Positions 8,366 through 17,222 of a stretch of DNA of 64,000 bases are shown in pieces; within the stretch, counting starts at the first letter, position 1, and each line of letters opens with the position of its first letter. The notes beneath the pieces were generated by a model. The model made no database searches. It saw only the letters and a program-made list of their open reading frames with translations, and was not told the origin of the DNA. Source of the stretch: a virus; the IMG/VR virus record IMGVR_UViG_3300031143_000003, positions 19,287 to 83,286 of that record; one strand, given 5' to 3'. The translations under genes and the position numbers were made by a program.

Positions 8366-9236
8366 TTTCTAATATCTTCGTTATACTACGCGTTAATTGT
8401 TCTTGTTCAATATAAGAAAAATCCCTTACACCTAAAAATGATTCTATAGATATTTTCAGTGGGGATTCAGCATCAATTTCGATGTCAGCTGTCGAAGTGT
8501 TATTTGTATATGTTATTTTGCCAGTCATATCATCCCAATTCAAGTATGAATCATCTGCAAACGTTACAATTACTTCTCTATTCTTTTTAGCGTGTTCCCA
8601 ACTTGCATTGATAAATACACTAACCTTGCCGTATGTTAAACTACCAACACATGAATCGTCTTGTTCTGCCTGAACTGTGTCTCGACGATAATTAATCCAT
8701 GTTGACGATGATGGATCTACTCCAAACATTTTCTGGACAATTGATACATAGTGAGAGGCTAGATCATATTTTGCATTGCAGTCATATCGTACCGGTCCCT
8801 TATTTAGGAAATTCATAGATATCGATTTAACCTGTCCATATTTTTCTGAATTTACCATATCAATTATTGCATTTGCATGCATATTGAATGTAAATAGCCA
8901 ATCGACAAATAAGCCACAATTATTGTTTTTTGCTATAGTATACATTTCATCGACTTCAGCTGTTGTCATACCTAATGGTTTCTCACAAAATACGTCTACA
9001 CCATTCGATAAAAAATGCTTAACTACTTCATGATGGAATGTTGCAGGTACTGCGACGAATACCTTGTCTACATTTAGGGTAGTGTAATCTGACTCTAATT
9101 TGGTATAGTCACGTAATACGCCAGTATCTACATAGTTTGGTTCACATACAGTGACGTCCACTCCCAATCCAATTAGATTTTTGTATAGTATTTTACCCCA
9201 ATATCCAAATCCAACTAATCCTATTTTATTTTCCAT
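8358..9236 (-). CDS. Gfo/Idh/MocA-family oxidoreductase
   Basis: A 292-residue NAD(P)-dependent oxidoreductase, expected to oxidise C3 of a nucleotide uronic acid (WbpB/WlbA type) given its neighbours. The Rossmann loop is GLVGFGYWGK (6-15) and the family signature EKP is at 85-87 (FCEKPLGM). The C-terminal half has the alternating beta/alpha substrate domain typical of the family. Substrate is inferred from context only: an aminotransferase and an acetyltransferase are in the same operon. It overlaps the acetyltransferase gene by 11 bases. Confidence 0.88.
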   Translation of the reverse strand: MENKIGLVGFGYWGKILYKNLIGLGVDVTVCEPNYVDTGVLRDYTKLESDYTTLNVDKVFVAVPATFHHEVVKHFLSNGVDVFCEKPLGMTTAEVDEMYTIAKNNNCGLFVDWLFTFNMHANAIIDMVNSEKYGQVKSISMNFLNKGPVRYDCNAKYDLASHYVSIVQKMFGVDPSSSTWINYRRDTVQAEQDDSCVGSLTYGKVSVFINASWEHAKKNREVIVTFADDSYLNWDDMTGKITYTNNTSTADIEIDAESPLKISIESFLGVRDFSYIEQEQLTRSITKILEND

Positions 9237-9684
9237 TATTCATTCCCTTTATTTCGGCTGCTTTGCCATATACTATTGAGTGTGCTGGAACGTCTTTTGT
9301 TACGACAGCGCCTGCTCCAATAATTGCTCCGTATCCAATTGATACTGGCAAAATTGTTGCATTTGATCCAATCCTAACATTGTTACCAATGATTGTCCTA
9401 CGCTGGATCCAGTTTTCAAGTGGAGCATCGAATTTATCATTAATAAACATTACGCCATGTGCAATAAAACAATCGTCTCCGATTATCGTATCTGAACATA
9501 CAAATGTATGGCTGCTTATCCTGGTTCGTTTTCCAATTGATGCGCCTGATTGTATTTCTACAAATGGTCCAACAAATGATCCCTCTCCAATATTGCAGCC
9601 ATATATGTTAACTGGTTCAATTATTTCAACATCATCATGTATGTTGGAAGTACTATCGTTAATGTTCGCTTGTTTTGTTTTCAT
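9226..9684 (-). CDS. Left-handed beta-helix sugar N-acetyltransferase
   Basis: A 152-residue hexapeptide-repeat acyltransferase. Repeats of the type [IV]GxGxx run from about residue 28 (GCNIGEGSFVGPF) to 145, forming the trimeric left-handed beta-helix, and IGAGAVVTKDVPAHSIVYG near the end is the classic closing segment. It is probably the WbpD/WlbB counterpart that acetylates the 3-amino group made by the aminotransferase; substrate is inferred. The first ATG lies only 5 bases after a degenerate replication-type promoter motif, so the transcript may be nearly leaderless. Confidence 0.9.
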   Translation of the reverse strand: MKTKQANINDSTSNIHDDVEIIEPVNIYGCNIGEGSFVGPFVEIQSGASIGKRTRISSHTFVCSDTIIGDDCFIAHGVMFINDKFDAPLENWIQRRTIIGNNVRIGSNATILPVSIGYGAIIGAGAVVTKDVPAHSIVYGKAAEIKGMNNGK

Positions 9685-9688
9685 ACTG

Positions 9689-9711
9689 TAAATATAAGCA
9701 AAATAGCTTAC
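9689..9711 (-). promoter_or_regulatory. Degenerate bipartite promoter-like motif
   Basis: Sense strand has TATATTTA as in the bipartite family, but GTAA replaces GTCA at the 11-base upstream position. It ends 5 bases before the acetyltransferase start and overlaps the end of the 49-aa gene. Confidence 0.4.
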
Positions 9712-9857
9712 ACCGGAAAGTTTTTAACTAGTTTTTTTAGTTTAATTTCCAATCTAGCTAATTCTTTTGTCATTCCTTGCATTACCCATCCATCGTAATG
9801 TCCTCTTGCCGCTAGTTCCCCACGCAAGTAGTTTATTCTTTCTTGTAGTTTTTCCAT
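9708..9857 (-). CDS. Small hypothetical protein (49 aa)
   Basis: A 49-residue ORF starting MEKLQERINYLRGELAAR and ending VKNFPV. It is almost entirely charged amphipathic helix, with a DGWVMQGMTKEL middle. It has a well-placed AGGAAAA site 2-8 bases before the ATG and fills the space between two genes. It may form a coiled coil. Family not recognised; I count it as real because of the ribosome site and the codon pattern like its neighbours. Confidence 0.65.
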   Translation of the reverse strand: MEKLQERINYLRGELAARGHYDGWVMQGMTKELARLEIKLKKLVKNFPV

Positions 9858-9864
9858 TGTTTTC

Positions 9865-10302
9865 CTATTGTATTGTTCTGATGTCTAGATCAAATCTGTA
9901 GTCTATTAGTTGGACTAGTCCCATTTTATTTGGGAAGATTGTCCTATAACTATTTGAATACATTGAATCCATGTTACTAGACAATTTACTGTGATAGAAC
10001 CGCTGTGATGATTCATTCATGATCAATTTTGGTATTTCTAGTGCACGTTTTCTGTATTTCGGTATTATCCTAACACCAGTTCTCCTAGCCATTGCATTGA
10101 ACTGAATACTTGACATTAAATTTAAGTTTAGCACATGTACCTTGTTTTCCCAAATTGGATTTAGTACCAGCCACATGTAATTATCAGATTTATTGTCTAG
10201 GTTAGTATACCTATTTTGTATTACCATACCCTTCTGCAAAGCAGACTTTGGTATAATAACCGAAGATTGCTTTGCAGTTAAGTGTTGGTTATGATAATTC
10301 AT
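9865..10302 (-). CDS. Hypothetical protein (145 aa)
   Basis: A 145-residue soluble protein. Residues 20-60 (LQKGMVIQNRYTNLD, YMWLVLNPIW) look like a small beta-barrel with aromatic positions, followed by a basic stretch (RRTGVRIIPKYRKR). The C-terminal part, YRTIFPNKMGLVQLIDY, is again beta-rich. It begins directly after the stop of the preceding gene. I do not recognise the family, and placement among glycosyltransferases does not define its role. Confidence 0.7.
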   Translation of the reverse strand: MNYHNQHLTAKQSSVIIPKSALQKGMVIQNRYTNLDNKSDNYMWLVLNPIWENKVHVLNLNLMSSIQFNAMARRTGVRIIPKYRKRALEIPKLIMNESSQRFYHSKLSSNMDSMYSNSYRTIFPNKMGLVQLIDYRFDLDIRTIQ

Positions 10303-10779
10303 TTAGATGTCGCCTAAACTGTACCCATTAACGTTTTTTGCAGCTTCTATGAATGTAGCATAGTATTCTGCACCATCCATATCTATTTTCTGCGTATAAT
10401 CAACGTCCTTTGAATACTGTGCTTTTTCTGATATAGTCAGTGTTTTTATTTTGGCATAACACCACCTAATACTTTCAATTTGTTCTCCAACTGGAAATAT
10501 CATTGCCTCACCAGTATTCATTGTCGTTGGATACCAGTATTTTTCACCATCATCAAATCGAAGGGCCTTTATTGCTGCCGGCATCTTCTGCTCATATGTT
10601 GATATGTCAAAATCTGGGTTATCCTTGTGGTTTAATGGATAGTTTTGAGTATAATATCCAGAACTAAGGTCCATCTCAGATTGACCGTTTTTATCGTCGT
10701 ATTCAAGTAACACTTGTTGTTTTCCGGTTATTGGTGATTTTGCCCAATATTCTTCACCGATTTTTTCAATATCATTCAT
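10303..10779 (-). CDS. Hypothetical protein (158 aa)
   Basis: A 158-residue acidic, aromatic-rich soluble protein. Notable stretches are YWAKSPITGKQQVLLEYDD, SGYYTQNYPLN and EKYWYPTTM; the C-terminal third is helical. Its start overlaps the stop of the glycosyltransferase gene (TAATG), so translation is coupled to it. No family recognised; a partner or regulator of the sugar cassette would be guesswork. Confidence 0.7.
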   Translation of the reverse strand: MNDIEKIGEEYWAKSPITGKQQVLLEYDDKNGQSEMDLSSGYYTQNYPLNHKDNPDFDISTYEQKMPAAIKALRFDDGEKYWYPTTMNTGEAMIFPVGEQIESIRWCYAKIKTLTISEKAQYSKDVDYTQKIDMDGAEYYATFIEAAKNVNGYSLGDI

Positions 10780-12020
10780 TAGTTGCTCCCTATTTGTGGT
10801 ACATATTGTCCAATTATCTTATTAAAATCAGAATTCATTTTTTTGATTGAAAAATTATCCTTAATATACTGTGTCTGTTTTCTAGATCGTTGCATATGTT
10901 TCTTGTATTGCTTATGTACATCTCTGATTATTCCAGATGCATGATTATAGTCAACATAAAACCATTTTGATTCTGGCAATATTACATCCTTCCATACAGC
11001 TGACTTGTGCACGTTTCGTAATGTGCCTGTTAACGGTATACAGTGTTCAGATAAAAAGTCAACGTGTCCAGACCAGTTAGGGTACATTATTGGTTTACCG
11101 GTTATTCCGAATTCCAATAGTGGACGTCCAAATCCTTCGCCGTGCGTGAAGCTGATCATTGCCTTAACTTTATTGTGATTATATAAGCCATTTAATTCCT
11201 GTTGTGTCATGTCGCCATGTATCAGGTATATCTTTGGCAATATTGCACCATCTACCGATTTGTAAATTTTAGATATCTTTTCAAGTATAGATTCCCTATC
11301 GGTTAATGAGAATGTTGCAGATGACGTCTTAAGTATTAGCGCTGGCTGATTTCGCTGTGCAATGCCCTTAAATGTTTCTAAGAATGTACGAATCATGCCT
11401 CCAACATCTTTCCTATCATGTGAGAAATCACCAGCTAGCCAATGTCCAACAAATAGATAGCAGAATTCTTCTGGTATAGTTGATATGTCGGTTGATACTA
11501 TTTCAGGAATATCATCAGTCTTTATGAACGTAGACAAGTCAAGTCCCTCAAACAATACAACAATTTCGGGGTTAACTGATAACGATCTAACTGTCTCATT
11601 TGTCTTTGAATCTCGTATGTCAAACGTACTATTTTTCAAGGATGTTTTTGCATGCTCAGATGGCACAATTATTAAATCCATGTTATTGCATCCTTCAACC
11701 CATTGACTAGATGCAGAAGTTGTTTCAATACCCGCTGTTATTCCAATGTTATATTTTCCAACCTTTTGAAATTCATTTGGTACAGTTATTTGTACCCAAA
11801 TATCTGGTTGTTCATCAAAGTTTTTGCGCATGATACGACTAGTTATTTCAATATCGTCATCCGTTAGTGCGTTTCTACTACATGATCCCCAACGCTGATC
11901 CATTATTTTTACGTCGAATCTGTTCATTGCAATTAGACTTCTAATTATGTCTCGACTGTGATCACCATACCCGCTTCTACTCGATGCTGGGCAACTTATA
12001 ATTAATGTCTGTTTATTCAT
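10779..12020 (-). CDS. Family 1-type glycosyltransferase
   Basis: A 413-residue GT-B fold glycosyltransferase. The N-terminal domain opens LIISCPASSRSGYGDHSR, where SGYG fits the glycine-rich acceptor loop. The C-terminal nucleotide-sugar domain carries GEGFGRPLLEFG (294-305), the E-x7-E-like motif that grips the donor, followed by GKPIMYPNWSGH. Acceptor unknown: host surface glycan, virion protein or DNA sugar chain are all possible. It is coupled to the next glycosyltransferase by TAATG. Confidence 0.87.
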   Translation of the reverse strand: MNKQTLIISCPASSRSGYGDHSRDIIRSLIAMNRFDVKIMDQRWGSCSRNALTDDDIEITSRIMRKNFDEQPDIWVQITVPNEFQKVGKYNIGITAGIETTSASSQWVEGCNNMDLIIVPSEHAKTSLKNSTFDIRDSKTNETVRSLSVNPEIVVLFEGLDLSTFIKTDDIPEIVSTDISTIPEEFCYLFVGHWLAGDFSHDRKDVGGMIRTFLETFKGIAQRNQPALILKTSSATFSLTDRESILEKISKIYKSVDGAILPKIYLIHGDMTQQELNGLYNHNKVKAMISFTHGEGFGRPLLEFGITGKPIMYPNWSGHVDFLSEHCIPLTGTLRNVHKSAVWKDVILPESKWFYVDYNHASGIIRDVHKQYKKHMQRSRKQTQYIKDNFSIKKMNSDFNKIIGQYVPQIGSN

Positions 12021-13423
12021 TATACTAGGGCTCCTGATGGGTATTGTTGTTTTTTGATTGATGCATCTATTAACGTGTATCGTTGTCTAGGCTTAAACGT
12101 TGATATGCATGTGTCAATTGACTTCGACATTGTATCTGTCATACCTTTGGCATTAAATCCATTTTCAATTGCCCAATCTCTTCCAATTGCGCCATGATCT
12201 GATCTATTTGATTTTGGCATATTGTGCCAATACATTAACCCAGATGTTATCTGGTCAATACTAACCCTAGAATCATATATGTATGGTGTTGGTGGAGAGC
12301 CTTGTAAATTTATTTGGGGCCATAATGGATACGTCCATGATCCGTGATCCTCACTTATTTTTCCAGTGCTATTGCTTGGTGTATCTACAGTAAAATCATC
12401 TATTGTAATATACTCTCCTCGATTGTTTCTGAATCCCATTTGATCTTGTAGTCCACCTAGTACTGATGCTATTGTTGGTGTTCCTGACATAATTGCCTCC
12501 ATGTGGGATAATCCAAATCCTTCAGCTGAGCTTGGATTACATACGACATCTGCCATATTGTACAAATAGTTCATGGCTATATTTGGTAGCTTTTCTGCAC
12601 TGAATATAACGTCATATTCCGGACATAGTGCTGCGACTACTGCTGGTAAGTCGGTACCATTCTCATCAACTGGATCAGTATGCAATAACAATGCGCATTT
12701 TGACGATTCTTCAGGCGTCAATTTGTCACACATAGCTTTAAATCCAACTATTAAATCGGATATTGATTTTCGTCTAATGTTTCTGCTGTTTAGTAATGCA
12801 ATGAAGTCGTAATCTTTTCCAGATGTAGCAGTTTTTTTGAATGCTTCATATTTTGCATCATTTACTATTGGAAAAAATACATTTTCATCTATACCATGTG
12901 GAACGTATGTTAGGTCTACACCATCTAGTCTTGGTTTACGTTGACATACATGTTTGTTTATATTGTATGTCTGTTTTGATATTGCCATAAGCAAATCGCA
13001 TGATTCATATGCATTTTCATTCCAATGTGGGTATGGTAAATCGTCCCAAATATTGTAATACATAATTGGAATGTGCTGGCGGATCTCATGCTCCATCTGA
13101 TATAGCCAACCCCAAAATCTAGGATCAGTAAAATGCAATATAGCATCAATTTCTTCAGTTGCCAATATATGTCGTATTAAATCGGGAGTACCATATCCAG
13201 AAACGGGATATATCTTAACACTTGCATCCAATACACCGGTATCATCTGCTACAGCTTGTGATAAATCCAATTGCTTTCCAGCCTCAGGATGATTCATAGC
13301 TCCACCGATCTGTACCCAGTCGTACCTATCTACTGTTCCAGTGATTATTGATTTTGACATTGTACCAATGCCAGAATTCAATCTAAAGTCATCACCAAGG
13401 AATAGTATTTTCTTCTTCTTCAT
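12020..13423 (-). CDS. Family 1-type glycosyltransferase
   Basis: A 467-residue GT-B enzyme. The N-terminus ILFLGDDFRLNSGIGTMS has the SGIGT acceptor-side loop. VPHGIDENVF near 175 and the donor motif EGFGLSHMEA (301-310) followed by GTPTIASVLGG are typical of GT4-type enzymes. It is the first gene of the left-hand glycosyltransferase run; a late-type motif lies 45 bases upstream. The substrate is not deducible. Confidence 0.88.
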   Translation of the reverse strand: MKKKKILFLGDDFRLNSGIGTMSKSIITGTVDRYDWVQIGGAMNHPEAGKQLDLSQAVADDTGVLDASVKIYPVSGYGTPDLIRHILATEEIDAILHFTDPRFWGWLYQMEHEIRQHIPIMYYNIWDDLPYPHWNENAYESCDLLMAISKQTYNINKHVCQRKPRLDGVDLTYVPHGIDENVFFPIVNDAKYEAFKKTATSGKDYDFIALLNSRNIRRKSISDLIVGFKAMCDKLTPEESSKCALLLHTDPVDENGTDLPAVVAALCPEYDVIFSAEKLPNIAMNYLYNMADVVCNPSSAEGFGLSHMEAIMSGTPTIASVLGGLQDQMGFRNNRGEYITIDDFTVDTPSNSTGKISEDHGSWTYPLWPQINLQGSPPTPYIYDSRVSIDQITSGLMYWHNMPKSNRSDHGAIGRDWAIENGFNAKGMTDTMSKSIDTCISTFKPRQRYTLIDASIKKQQYPSGALV

Positions 13424-13467
13424 AATATAACCTACTTTTTTGTTGTGTTCATATAACGTTTATTTAG

Positions 13468-13478
13468 TATAAGTATCA
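13468..13478 (-). promoter_or_regulatory. Late-type promoter-like motif
   Basis: Sense strand TGATACTTATA, the C variant of the late-type motif, 45 bases upstream of the 467-aa glycosyltransferase in the only clear gap between it and the SLOG gene. Confidence 0.45.
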
Positions 13479-13480
13479 TT

Positions 13481-13909
13481 TTAATTTATGATAACGACCG
13501 ATTTTCCCAACTTTTTTGTATGTTTTATCGTGTCCATTGGACCATTTGCTTTCACGTTTGATGGTATAAACGCAATTAGACAATTAATATCCTTTGCTAA
13601 CATTTTATTTCGATGAAAAAAGTTTTTTGGCGCGTAATCTTTGTTGTAAAAATGCTCATTCATGGCTGAATAAAGGTTCTTTTGTGTATGTGATGGATTA
13701 TGTTCTATATATTTGCAGCCTAACACTAGTGCATATTTTCTAATGAATTTGTCTGCTCCAGCTCCACTTCCACTCGATATTATTACCAATTCTTCACCAA
13801 ATCGCTGTTTTAGCTGATATATTACATCTTTTATTTTGCGGCCATTGTTGTAATAATTACTACCTATTAATCCTATCCGCATCGTAGTTGTCTTTGTTTT
13901 GGTGGACAT
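13481..13909 (-). CDS. SLOG-family (DUF2493/YspA-like) protein
   Basis: A 142-residue Rossmann-like protein. MRIGLIGSNYYNNG followed by VIISSGSGAGADKFIRKYA is the glycine-rich nucleotide-binding pattern of the SLOG/DUF2493 group, and CLIAFIPSN with KKLGKSVVIIN closes the fold. Members bind or process nucleotide-derived ligands, mostly of unknown identity. The start may be the ATG at 13882 (MRIGLIG) rather than 13909, which would cut the overlap with the nuclease gene from 37 to 10 bases; neither start has a strong ribosome site. Confidence 0.78.
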   Translation of the reverse strand: MSTKTKTTTMRIGLIGSNYYNNGRKIKDVIYQLKQRFGEELVIISSGSGAGADKFIRKYALVLGCKYIEHNPSHTQKNLYSAMNEHFYNKDYAPKNFFHRNKMLAKDINCLIAFIPSNVKANGPMDTIKHTKKLGKSVVIIN

Positions 13910-14799
13910 AGGTCGTGCTCTTTCTTAAACGGACAGTATGTACAATCAGTTTTATATGCAGGATATTCTGAATCTTTGTTGTATGATCCATCTGCGTTAA
14001 ATGCAGTTTCAACAAACTCCTTCATAATATCATCAGTCTTTTTTATGGATGGTTTACCAGATGCCGGCTTATAAACTTGTACTCTAGGTATCTCAAAATC
14101 TGCGCCTTCCCATATCTTACGTTTTACAATAAAATATTCTATTTCAATATTTTTTATATCAACGTCATATTGTCTAGCAAAAAAGTGCTTGTATAGCCTA
14201 AGTTGGTTTCCCTCTTTCTTGCGCTTCTTATCTTTCCATCCCATATATGAAGTTTTAATGTCGATGATTTTAATTGTATCACCATCTTTAATAACCAAAT
14301 CCATGAATCCCATGAACATTATATTTGAGTTGTATTCTACTTCATGAAATATTGGCATTTCAATACCAACTAATTCCATTTTTGTTTTTGAAAAATATCT
14401 ACTTCTAGTTTTTTTGAAATATTCAATAATAGCGACACCGTCTAAATAAAAATCTCCCATTTCAGTTGGATTACTGAAGTGGTCACCACCTTGCTCCTCT
14501 ACTCGAGTTGCATAGTCAGTGGACATTTTTGTCTTTAACATTTCTATCAGGTCAAGTTGTTCAGCCGCTACGATAGATGTATTGTACATTATATCTAAAT
14601 ATTCCTGTAGAACCTCATGCATCGCTGTTCCAAACACTAAGAACATATTTGGTTCAAAGCGTTTGTGTCCATCAATTCTCTGTAGTTTCCAAGATAGTGG
14701 GCAATTTGCATATGTTCCGAGTTGAGAATACGATATCGTTTTCTTTCCCATCTTTTTTGCAGCTATTGCGTAATCCAGTGGTGTCTTAAGTTGTGCCAT
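13873..14799 (-). CDS. PD-(D/E)XK nuclease, Cas4/RecB type with Fe-S cysteines
   Basis: A 308-residue nuclease of the RecB/Cas4 group. SYSQLGTYANCPLSW opens the fold with Cys33. HEVLQEYL supplies the early His/Glu, GFMDLVIKDG and IIDIKTSYMGW hold the catalytic Asp and the D-x-K core, and NQLRLYKHFF gives the Q-x-x-x-Y motif. The C-terminal TDCTYCPFKKEHDLC (Cys286, 289, 298) with Cys33 makes a complete four-cysteine set for a 4Fe-4S cluster. Likely role is DNA end processing in replication or recombination. No cas1, cas2 or CRISPR repeats are present. Its start overlaps the DUF3310 stop (TAATG). Confidence 0.88.
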   Translation of the reverse strand: MAQLKTPLDYAIAAKKMGKKTISYSQLGTYANCPLSWKLQRIDGHKRFEPNMFLVFGTAMHEVLQEYLDIMYNTSIVAAEQLDLIEMLKTKMSTDYATRVEEQGGDHFSNPTEMGDFYLDGVAIIEYFKKTRSRYFSKTKMELVGIEMPIFHEVEYNSNIMFMGFMDLVIKDGDTIKIIDIKTSYMGWKDKKRKKEGNQLRLYKHFFARQYDVDIKNIEIEYFIVKRKIWEGADFEIPRVQVYKPASGKPSIKKTDDIMKEFVETAFNADGSYNKDSEYPAYKTDCTYCPFKKEHDLCPPKQRQLRCG

Positions 14800-15008
14800 T
14801 ATTGTCTTTTTTGTATTTCTCTATTAATATACCATGCAGCTTTTTGTAAATCTTCAATTGTATTTGCTTTTTTACCAGCTCTCAATGTGTATTTTATAAC
14901 ATTACCCAAACAAAAGTTCAAGTCATATTCTTCAATTATCTTTATAACCTCAAACGGGTTGGACTCACCCCCATAATGTTGGGGATGGTCTACCTGTTCT
15001 CTAATCAT
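14799..15008 (-). CDS. DUF3310-family protein
   Basis: About 69 residues starting MIREQVDHPQHYGG. The pattern V-x-H-P-x-H-Y, then NPFEVIKIIEEY, GNVIKYTLRAGKK and DLQKAAWYINREI is the DUF3310 signature, a family that includes T7 gp1.7, reported as a nucleotide kinase. I chose the ATG at 15008, which overlaps the stop of the zinc-ribbon gene (GATGATTAG), over an upstream ATG at 15050. Role in nucleotide metabolism is plausible given the neighbours but not shown. Confidence 0.82.
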   Translation of the reverse strand: MIREQVDHPQHYGGESNPFEVIKIIEEYDLNFCLGNVIKYTLRAGKKANTIEDLQKAAWYINREIQKRQ

Positions 15009-15249
15009 CGTTATTTGGCTTTGGTAAAAAACCATCGTTGATATTTCCACATGACGTACATGTGTATACCTGTAACGGTATCAATGAATCCTTTCCGTTT
15101 GGAGATAGGATCGCTGATAATTTCTTGAACATAAACGCCATACTAAATGTTTGACATTCACACGATTCGCATGTAACATCTGTTAAATCGCTTGGATTAA
15201 CACTGATTTGCTGTTCTTGGTCTTGGTTCATATTGATCTCTTTTCCCAT
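15001..15249 (-). CDS. Zinc-ribbon small protein
   Basis: About 82 residues with two CxxC knuckles, CESCEC and CTSCGN, spaced about 40 residues apart, consistent with a zinc ribbon. The start at 15249 (MGKEINMNQ) has AGGA 8 bases upstream inside the end of groEL; the ATG at 15231 is the alternative. It is coupled at both ends: it starts two bases after the groEL stop and its own stop overlaps the DUF3310 start. Function unknown. Confidence 0.7.
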   Translation of the reverse strand: MGKEINMNQDQEQQISVNPSDLTDVTCESCECQTFSMAFMFKKLSAILSPNGKDSLIPLQVYTCTSCGNINDGFLPKPNNDD

Positions 15250-15251
15250 TA

Positions 15252-16880
<1,629 letters not shown>

Positions 16881-17168
16881 TTATGCCTCTAATATGGTTA
16901 GTACATCTACTTCACGGAGAATCAAAAAATCCTCTCCATTTAATTCCAATTCTTTTGCGCCATACTTTGGATATACAACCGTATCTCCGACTTTACATTG
17001 CATTTTACTTCTATTTCCATTCTCAAGAACTCGTCCTGGACCAACTGATACGATTTCACCAATTAGTGTTCCTTCTTGGGTTGTATCTGGTATAATAACT
17101 CCACCTGACGTTTGTCCGGTTTGTGTTGATTGCTTCAATATGACTTTATCGCCTACTGGTATAAACAT
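16881..17168 (-). CDS. groES: Co-chaperonin GroES
   Basis: About 95 residues, the normal GroES length. FIPVGDKVILKQ opens the beta-barrel, the mobile loop reads TGQTSGGVIIPDT (GGVIIP is the GroEL-binding tripeptide region), and GDTVVYPKYGAKEL with EDFLILREVDVL closes it. It caps GroEL and probably helps fold the large capsid protein, the job of T4 gp31; that role is inferred. The ATG at 17168 is 8 bases after AGGAGA, better spaced than the ATG at 17174. A bipartite promoter-like motif ends 32 bases upstream. Confidence 0.95.
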   Translation of the reverse strand: MFIPVGDKVILKQSTQTGQTSGGVIIPDTTQEGTLIGEIVSVGPGRVLENGNRSKMQCKVGDTVVYPKYGAKELELNGEDFLILREVDVLTILEA

Positions 17169-17199
17169 GCTCATTCTCCTGTTGTTTAGATTTATACTG

Positions 17200-17222
17200 T
17201 AAATATAAGAAAAAAATATGAC
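17200..17222 (-). promoter_or_regulatory. Bipartite promoter-like motif before groES
   Basis: Sense strand GTCA, exactly 11 bases, then TATATTTA. The same arrangement with the same spacer occurs at 7 sites. It lies about 30 bases before groES and just after the polymerase stop; the T-rich spacer also pairs with the end of the polymerase gene, so it may double as a terminator. Confidence 0.6.

Noticed and set aside
13873-14799. Part of a CRISPR-Cas system because of the Cas4-like nuclease
   Set aside because: No cas1, cas2, effector gene or repeat array is present in the window; such nucleases are common in phage replication modules.
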